The notes under the pieces are model-generated. The model made no database searches, was not told the DNA's origin, and worked only from the letters and a program-made list of their open reading frames with translations. From contig CBINBI010000032.1 in the NCBI GenBank assembly GCA_966248875.1, positions 1 through 35,213 on the forward strand: DNA of 35,213 nt. Reading direction: 5' to 3'. The position numbers and the translations under genes were made by a program. The DNA comes from Dokdonella_A sp966248875. Lineage in GTDB: Bacteria; Pseudomonadota; Gammaproteobacteria; Xanthomonadales; Rhodanobacteraceae. The number at the start of each line of letters is the position of its first letter. The first letter of the stretch is position 1. Of the stretch, positions 27,607-35,213 are shown piece by piece.

Positions 27607-27681
27607 CGCAGGTGCTCCGGTTTCGGCCGCACCGAAGCGACCGCGCCGAAAGCAGGCGGGCTCACGCGATCGCGCGGCGGC

Positions 27682-30435
<2,754 letters not shown>

Positions 30436-30805
30436 CGGTCGTCTTCGAATTGGGGGATGAGGACGGGCTCGCCGTCGGACGCTCGGACAACCGGCCACGA
30501 AGGGCACCGGTTCCCGCGCAGGAACGAATCCCGCGGAGCGGACCGCTCATGATACCGGCGGACCGGGTTCTTTAGCGAATTCGGGACGGCGGATCGGCTT
30601 TCAAGCCGTTCGCGGGCCGATCATCCTGCAACCGGCGGGCCGAAGCCCGTCTGCGCACGACCGGGCTCAGCGCGAAGCCCCGCCGCGGAAATCGATAAGT
30701 GGGCCTTGGCCCACCTACCGCCGGCGCACCCGCACTGTTCGCGGTCGGCGGCGGGCTGAAGCCCATCCTGTGAGGCTTGGCCAGCGAGTTGCCGCCGGCC
30801 CCGTT
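30436..30805. repeat. Intergenic gap between M23 peptidase gene and secA with REP-like palindromes
   Basis: No gene is seen in these 370 bases. Three units of the family found at 4041-4178 occur here: GGCGGGCCGAAGCCCGT (30634-30650), GTGGGCCTTGGCCCAC (30699-30714) and GGCGGGCTGAAGCCCATCC (30750-30768), in alternating orientation. The rest is GC-rich with no clear sigma-70 hexamers. The secA promoter or leader should be here but is not recognisable by eye. Confidence 0.75.
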
Positions 30806-31747
30806 CTAGGCCTTCGTCGCGCGTTTCGATTTCACGTAGGCGATCGGGTTCACCGGCCGCCCGTTGAGCCAGACTTCGAAGTGGCAGTGCGGGCCCGTCG
30901 CGCGGCCAGTCGAGCCCACCTTGGCGATCGTGTCGCCGGCGTGAACGCGTGTGCCGGCCTGGGCGACCAGGACCGAGTTATGGGCGTAACGCGTCATGTA
31001 GCCATTGCCGTGATCGATCTCGACGACGTTGCCGTAGCCCGGCTTGACGCCGACGAAGGTGACCACGCCCTCGGCGACCGCAGTGACCGGCGTGCCGGTG
31101 GGCGCGTCGAAATCGATACCGCGATGGACGGCCTGGTGGCCATTGATCGGATCGGTGCGCTCGCCGTAACCGGAGGCGATATAGCCTTGCGCAACCGGCA
31201 TGCCGCTCGGCAGCAGCGCATTCTCGACCTTGCGATCGAGCAGGAGATTCTCCAGGACGCCGAGCTGGGCTTCCTGACGGTCGAATTCGGCGCGCAGGTT
31301 GTCGATGCCCGCCGTCAGCGGCACTGGCGCGTCGGCTCCCGAGGCCGGTTCCTCCGGTCCGCCGAGAGCGGGAGCGGAGCTGAAGTCGAACTCGCCGTCA
31401 TCGAGCTTGCCGACCTGCGTCAGGCGGTCGCCCAGCGCGTTGAGGCGGGTCGCCTGCGCCTGAAGCTGGCCGAGCTGGAGCGCGAGCGCGTCGAGGTTGC
31501 GTTCCGACTCGCGATCGAGCGCGGCGAGCTCTGCGCGCTGCGCCTCGATGCGGGCGCGTAGCTCGGCGATCTCGTGCAGGCCGCGCGCGGTGGATCCGGT
31601 GAAGAAGAGAGCCGCGGCAAAGCCCGCGGTGAGAAGTGCCAGTGCGGCGCCGCCGAGAATGCCGGCGGCAATCAGACGTCCGCGCCTGGAATCGAGATCG
31701 AGGCGTGTTGGTGCCGCATGCGCCTTACCGACGATAATTATGTTCAT
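30806..31747 (-). CDS. M23-family (LytM) peptidoglycan endopeptidase-like protein, membrane-anchored
   Basis: This is a periplasmic murein hydrolase-type protein. The 313-residue product has a short cytoplasmic N-terminus, one membrane segment (about 26-50), a coiled coil (about 55-115), an acidic linker, and a C-terminal peptidase_M23 domain (about 195-305). All zinc and catalytic residues are present: H208 and D212 in HRGIDFDAP, H256 in RYAHN, and H287/H289 in HCHFEVW. It is therefore probably an active endopeptidase rather than an EnvC-type activator. The frame is open to 32008, but the conserved start MNIIIVGKAH (ATG at 31745-31747) leaves a 30-base gap to the divergent dciA gene. Its position between lpxC and secA is common in Lysobacterales. 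Confidence 0.93.
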   Translation of the reverse strand: MNIIIVGKAHAAPTRLDLDSRRGRLIAAGILGGAALALLTAGFAAALFFTGSTARGLHEIAELRARIEAQRAELAALDRESERNLDALALQLGQLQAQATRLNALGDRLTQVGKLDDGEFDFSSAPALGGPEEPASGADAPVPLTAGIDNLRAEFDRQEAQLGVLENLLLDRKVENALLPSGMPVAQGYIASGYGERTDPINGHQAVHRGIDFDAPTGTPVTAVAEGVVTFVGVKPGYGNVVEIDHGNGYMTRYAHNSVLVAQAGTRVHAGDTIAKVGSTGRATGPHCHFEVWLNGRPVNPIAYVKSKRATKA

Positions 31748-31777
31748 GATGTAAAAAGCGCCCGCCAGGGTTTCGCC

Positions 31778-32236
31778 ATGCGCAGCCGCCGTTCCGACAC
31801 CCATCTTCCGGGCCCGAGGCCCGTTGCGGAGTGCTTCGCCCTTGGCACGCTCGCCGAACACGCGCGCGCGCTGGACGTCCTGGATCGAAGGCTGCGCCGC
31901 CTTTTGCCCGACGCGATCGCACGCGAGACGAAGCTTGCGGACGTGCGCGGCGGGCGAGTTGTCTTTCTGGCGTCGAGTCCGGCCTGGGCCAGCCGCCTCC
32001 GGCTGCACCAGGCAGCCTTGATGGCCGAGGCCCGCACCGCGCTGGGCGGCGTGGTCGAACGCTTCGCCGTGAAAGTGGCGCCCCTGCCCTCTGTTCCCGC
32101 GGAGAGCACGAAGCAGAAGCCGCTTTCAGCCGCCGCCGCAGCTCACCTGCGTACGGCAGCAAAGTCCCTCTCGGACCCCGAGCTCAGGGCCCTCTATCTC
32201 CACCTGGCGTCCTTCGCCGTGGATGATTCCACGTAG
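31778..32236 (+). CDS. dciA: DciA/DUF721 family protein, likely helicase-loader partner
   Basis: DciA (DUF721) proteins assist loading of the replicative helicase DnaB in most bacteria that lack DnaC. The 152-residue product has the N-terminal DUF721 domain (about 20-105) with LRRLLPDAIARETKLADVRGG, then RVVFLASSPAWASRLRLHQA, the family's characteristic 'hxhxxxxssxWaxxLrhh' pattern. A predicted disordered, charged C-terminal part follows. The ATG at 31778 has CAGGG 7 bases upstream. It is divergent from the M23 gene and convergent with lpxC, 86 bases away. The secA-lpxC neighbourhood for DUF721 is seen in many Gammaproteobacteria. Confidence 0.85.
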   Translation: MRSRRSDTHLPGPRPVAECFALGTLAEHARALDVLDRRLRRLLPDAIARETKLADVRGGRVVFLASSPAWASRLRLHQAALMAEARTALGGVVERFAVKVAPLPSVPAESTKQKPLSAAAAAHLRTAAKSLSDPELRALYLHLASFAVDDST

Positions 32237-32258
32237 GGCCGGGGCTGGCCCTCTTTCC
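32235..32258. terminator. Possible terminator between convergent dciA and lpxC
   Basis: AGGGCC (32235-32240) and GGCCCT (32247-32252) form a 6-base GC-rich stem with a 6-base loop, followed on the plus strand by CTTTCCCC. The stem begins within the dciA stop codon. The T run is poor, so this is a weak candidate. Confidence 0.35.
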
Positions 32259-32322
32259 CCATTTGCCGGCTTCGCGTCGTGTGGCGAGCGGTCGATGGCC
32301 GCTCCGACGGAAGCCGTTCCTT

Positions 32323-33234
32323 TTACACCGCCTGTGCCGGGTGCGCGTACGAGATGGGCGCTTCGTTTTCGTCCTCGAAGCTGACCTCTTCCCATGCGCC
32401 CGCCTCGGCGAGCAGTGTCCGCAACAGCTTGTTGTTCAACTCATGACCCGACTTGTATCCGTAGAACGCCCCGATGAGGCTGTGTCCAAGGAGATACAAG
32501 TCGCCGATCGCATCGAGGATCTTGTGCTTGACGAACTCGTCCTCGTAGCGCAGACCGTCTTCGTTGAGCACGCGATAATCGTCGAGGACGATCGCGTTGT
32601 CCATCGATCCGCCGAGCGCGAGATTCCGCTCCCGCAGCATTTCGATATCGCGCATGAAGCCGAAAGTGCGCGCCCGGCTGACCTCTTTCACGAACGACGT
32701 CGTCGAGAAATCGATCTCCGACGTCGACGTCCGCTTGGTGAACATCGGGTGGTTGAAGTCGATCGAGAAGCCGACCTTGAACCCGTCGAACGGCTCGAAG
32801 CGTGCCCACTTGTCGCCGTCGCGAACCGTGACGGACTTCTTGATACGGATGAATCGCTTGGCCTTTGCCTGCTCCTCGATGCCGGCCGACTGCAGCAGGA
32901 ACACGAAAGGTCCGGCGCTGCCGTCCATGATCGGCACTTCCGGCGCGGACAGGTCGACATAGGCGTTGTCTATGCCGAGCCCGGCCATGGCCGAGAGCAG
33001 GTGCTCGATCGTGGCGATGCGCACGTCGTCCTTGACCAGGGTGGTCGATAAGCGCGTGTCGCCGACGTTTTCGCAACAGGAACGGATTTCCACCGGACGC
33101 GGGAGGTCGACACGGCGGAACACGATGCCCGTGTCCACAGCCGCGGGCCGCAAGGTCATGTAGACCTTTTCACCCGTGTGGAGACCCACGCCCGTCGCCC
33201 GAATGACGTTCTTGAGCGTGCGTTGTCTGATCAT
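32323..33234 (-). CDS. lpxC: UDP-3-O-acyl-N-acetylglucosamine deacetylase LpxC
   Basis: LpxC is the zinc amidase catalysing the first committed step of lipid A synthesis. The 303-residue product starts MIRQRTLKNVIRATGVGLHTG, the family N-terminus, and matches the usual length of about 305. Zinc ligands are H78 (in ATIEHLLSAM), H237 and D241 (KHKILDAIGDL). E77 and H264 (YKSGHELNN) are the catalytic acid/base pair, offset by one from E. coli numbering. The FVKEVSRARTFGF block is intact. The start ATG at 33232-33234 has no strong ribosome site close by. ftsZ is upstream after a 529-base gap. Confidence 0.98.
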   Translation of the reverse strand: MIRQRTLKNVIRATGVGLHTGEKVYMTLRPAAVDTGIVFRRVDLPRPVEIRSCCENVGDTRLSTTLVKDDVRIATIEHLLSAMAGLGIDNAYVDLSAPEVPIMDGSAGPFVFLLQSAGIEEQAKAKRFIRIKKSVTVRDGDKWARFEPFDGFKVGFSIDFNHPMFTKRTSTSEIDFSTTSFVKEVSRARTFGFMRDIEMLRERNLALGGSMDNAIVLDDYRVLNEDGLRYEDEFVKHKILDAIGDLYLLGHSLIGAFYGYKSGHELNNKLLRTLLAEAGAWEEVSFEDENEAPISYAHPAQAV

Positions 33235-33763
33235 TTTTATGCTGTAACCCCTGGGGCAGGAGCCGACAAAACGCGAGGGATGCTAGCACAGCGAATCAGT
33301 CGAGAAAAGTTAAGCGACGTCTGGAACCGACAGATTTGTTGCAAAAAAGCAACAAAGATGCTCCAACTGCTTAACGCAAAATTGATTTCGCCTGCGCGTT
33401 TTTTAAAGGTTTCAGCGCACGCGCGGAAGGAATTCTTTCGCAGTTCGGGCGTTCGGTTCACGGGCTTCCGGCGATGGCTTCGCTGCGCGTCCTGGAGCGG
33501 TGAGCGTCTGCATTCCGGCACCAGCCGATGCTCGGGGCCGCTTCCGGAACTCCTGACGACTGGAGCGCAGAGACGATGTCGATTTCGTGCATGTTGCTCC
33601 GCCGCTTTCAATGACACCGCAGCAATATCGACGCCGACGCGCGCCCACCGCGACGCCACGCGGTGAGCGGCCCGGCCGCGCGCGGAAAGCACGCGCGGAG
33701 CGGAAAGGCGCGGCAACGTCCTTCAGGACGTGCCGCCGCCCTGCCGGATGGGGCTGCGGCCGA
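33235..33763. other. Intergenic region between ftsZ and lpxC
   Basis: No credible gene is seen in these 529 bases. The part nearest lpxC (33300-33420) is AT-richer than its surroundings and holds a perfect inverted repeat TTTGTTGC-AAAAAA-GCAACAAA (33335-33356). A second hairpin (GGCAACGTCC-TTCA-GGACGTGCC, about 33712-33734) lies just beyond the ftsZ stop without a U tract. lpxC therefore probably has its own promoter here, but no good hexamers stood out. Confidence 0.6.
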
Positions 33764-34936
33764 TCAGTCCGCCTGCCGGCGCAGGAATGCCGGAATGTCG
33801 AGATAGTCGCTCGGCGTTTCCGCCGCACGCGCTTCGGGCGCCGCCGCCCGCGCCGGCGTGCGATCGGGCACGTCGACGTAATCGACCGCGCCGGTCGTCG
33901 CGTTGCGGATCACGCGCATCGGCGGCCGCGGAGCGGCCATCGGCTCGCGTTCGCGCTCGCGCACCGGCGGGCGCGCGATGGCGCGGTTGAGGCCGGTCGC
34001 CACCACGGTCACGCGCACCTCGTCCTGGAGATCGGGATCGAGCGCCGTGCCGACCACGACCGTCGCATCTTCGCTGGCGAACTCGTGGATGACTTGGCCG
34101 ATGTCGTCGAACTCGCGCATCGTGAGGTTCGGGCCCGCGCTGACGTTGACCAGGATGCCGCAGGCGCCGGCGAGGTTGACGTCCTCCAGCAGCGGATTGT
34201 TGATCGCCGCTTCCGCCGCCGCGACCGCGCGATCGTCGCCACGCGCCGTGCCGGTGCCCATCATCGCCATGCCCATCTCGCTCATGACGGTGCGCACGTC
34301 GGCGAAGTCGACATTGATCAGGCCCGGCCGCGTGATCAGGTCCGCGATGCCCTGCACCGCGCCGAGCAGCACGTCGTTGGCCTGCTTGAACGCGGACAGC
34401 AAAGTCACGTCGCGACCGAGCACCGTCAAAAGCTTCTCGTTCGGCACGGTGATCAGCGAATCGACGTACTGGCCGAGATCCTCGATGCCCTTCAACGCCA
34501 CCTGCATGCGCCGGCGCCCTTCGAACGGGAACGGCTTGGTGACGACCGCGACCGTCAGGATGCCCATTTCCTTGGCGAGCTGGGCCACGACCGGCGCCGC
34601 GCCCGTGCCGGTGCCGCCACCCATGCCGCAGGTGATGAACACCATGTCCGCGCCCGTGAGCAGTTCGACGATGCGCTCGCGGTCCTCGAGCGCGGCCTGG
34701 CGACCGACCTCGGGGTTCGCGCCCGCACCGAGCCCTTTCGTCACGTTCGCGCCGAGCTGGAGCGTGTACTTCGCGCCGCTCGACTTCAGCGCCTGCGCAT
34801 CCGTGTTCGCGCAGACAAAATCGACGCCTTCGACATTCGCGTTGACCATGTGGCTGACCGCGTTGCCGCCGCCGCCGCCGACGCCGATGACCTTGATCAC
34901 CGCGTTGGGTGCCATTTTCTCGACCAGTTCGAACAT
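33764..34936 (-). CDS. ftsZ: Cell division GTPase FtsZ
   Basis: This tubulin homologue forms the Z ring. The 390-residue product starts MFELVEKMAPNAVIKVIGVG; the ATG at 34934-34936 has GGAGG 7 bases upstream, although the frame remains open for about 66 codons further. The GTP-binding signature GGGTGTG is at 106-112, the T7 synergy loop NVDFAD at 208-213, and the C-terminal conserved peptide DYLDIPAFLRRQAD (377-390) binds FtsA and ZipA-type partners. A variable Pro/Arg-rich linker lies at about 318-375. ftsA should lie to the right, outside the window, beyond an unusually repeat-rich spacer of at least 277 bases. Confidence 0.99.
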   Translation of the reverse strand: MFELVEKMAPNAVIKVIGVGGGGGNAVSHMVNANVEGVDFVCANTDAQALKSSGAKYTLQLGANVTKGLGAGANPEVGRQAALEDRERIVELLTGADMVFITCGMGGGTGTGAAPVVAQLAKEMGILTVAVVTKPFPFEGRRRMQVALKGIEDLGQYVDSLITVPNEKLLTVLGRDVTLLSAFKQANDVLLGAVQGIADLITRPGLINVDFADVRTVMSEMGMAMMGTGTARGDDRAVAAAEAAINNPLLEDVNLAGACGILVNVSAGPNLTMREFDDIGQVIHEFASEDATVVVGTALDPDLQDEVRVTVVATGLNRAIARPPVREREREPMAAPRPPMRVIRNATTGAVDYVDVPDRTPARAAAPEARAAETPSDYLDIPAFLRRQAD

Positions 34937-35084
34937 TTCCCATCCTCCGCATTGGCTACTGCTGGTTTTGTCGTTCCCGAAGCCGTGACCGTCCCGGTCC
35001 GGATTCGTCCGCGAAGCTGGCGTGCTTCGCCTGAGCCGTTTCGGCTCCCGCCACGCGCTCCATGCGCGGTGGTTTGCTCTTCCA

Positions 35085-35213
35085 AGGGCTGAGGGGTGAG
35101 GGCTGAGGGCCGACAAAAACCGTGCGACGCACACCCGATGTCTTTTCAGCCCTCAGCCCTCAGCCCTCTTCTCTCAGCCCTCTTCTCTCAGCCCTCTTCT
35201 CTCAGCCCTCTTC
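35085..35213. repeat. Inverted and tandem 7/14-base repeats upstream of ftsZ, running off the window
   Basis: From 35085 to 35110 there are about 3.7 copies of a 7-base unit AGGGCTG (the second reads AGGGGTG). After a 36-base spacer the complementary unit CAGCCCT appears at 35147, 35154 and 35161. It then changes to a 14-base unit CAGCCCTCTTCTCT repeated at 35161, 35175, 35189 and, partly, 35203-35213. The two blocks are inverted relative to each other and can pair. The array continues past the window edge. Direct repeat units abut without spacers, so this is not a CRISPR array. Confidence 0.85.

Noticed and set aside
33587..35092. A 501-codon plus-strand frame opposite ftsZ
   Set aside because: It is antisense to ftsZ along its whole length and is Arg/Asp/His-rich with no motif.
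35147..35213. CRISPR array
   Set aside because: The repeated units are 7-14 bases long and directly abut with no unique spacers; this is a simple tandem array.

Overview
The window is a high-GC gammaproteobacterial chromosome segment. The gene order sucDC / pilSR / pilA-pilA / pilB-pilC-pilD-coaE / mutT / secA / (M23 peptidase, dciA) / lpxC / ftsZ fits the conserved pil-coaE-mutT-secA-lpxC-ftsZ synteny of Gammaproteobacteria. The sucCD-pilSR neighbourhood points to the Lysobacterales (Xanthomonadales). That lineage call is inference from gene order and protein motifs, not from a database search.

Left part (1-7105): sucD (cut by the window edge) and sucC run leftward. Divergently, pilS and pilR run rightward, followed by two type IV major-pilin genes. 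Each pilin gene has a sigma-54 (-24/-12) promoter with exact GG-N10-GC spacing, which fits direct control by the PilS/PilR two-component system. A strong intrinsic terminator closes the second pilin gene.

Middle part (7106-19280): about 12 kb of glycan genes lie between the pilin genes and pilB. They encode two tandem paralogous multi-spanning membrane proteins resembling TMTC/GT-C O-glycosyltransferases with helical-repeat tails, three GT4-type glycosyltransferases, a polyprenyl-phosphate-sugar-synthase-like GT2, two SAM methyltransferases, an FkbM methyltransferase and a Wzx-type flippase. My main hypothesis is that this is a lipid-linked glycan pathway with its own membrane transferases, dedicated to decorating the type IV pilin (or another surface protein). 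The genes are in several small, oppositely oriented units, as is common for exchangeable surface-glycan loci.

Next (19405-24002): pilB (assembly ATPase), pilC (platform), pilD (prepilin peptidase) and coaE form a compact rightward operon. A leftward group follows (24009-26528): a methyltransferase, a second GT2 and a flippase-like membrane protein, where zapD and yacG often lie in relatives.

Right part (26641-35213): the dcw-end housekeeping genes, mostly leftward: ftsZ, lpxC, an M23 peptidase, secA and a Nudix-ThiE fusion, with dciA (DUF721) divergent from the M23 gene. Several intergenic gaps (sucC-sucD, pilS-pilR, M23-secA, upstream of ftsZ) carry palindromic or tandem repeats that look like dispersed REP-type elements. 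No tRNA, rRNA, CRISPR array, transposase or integrase gene was seen.
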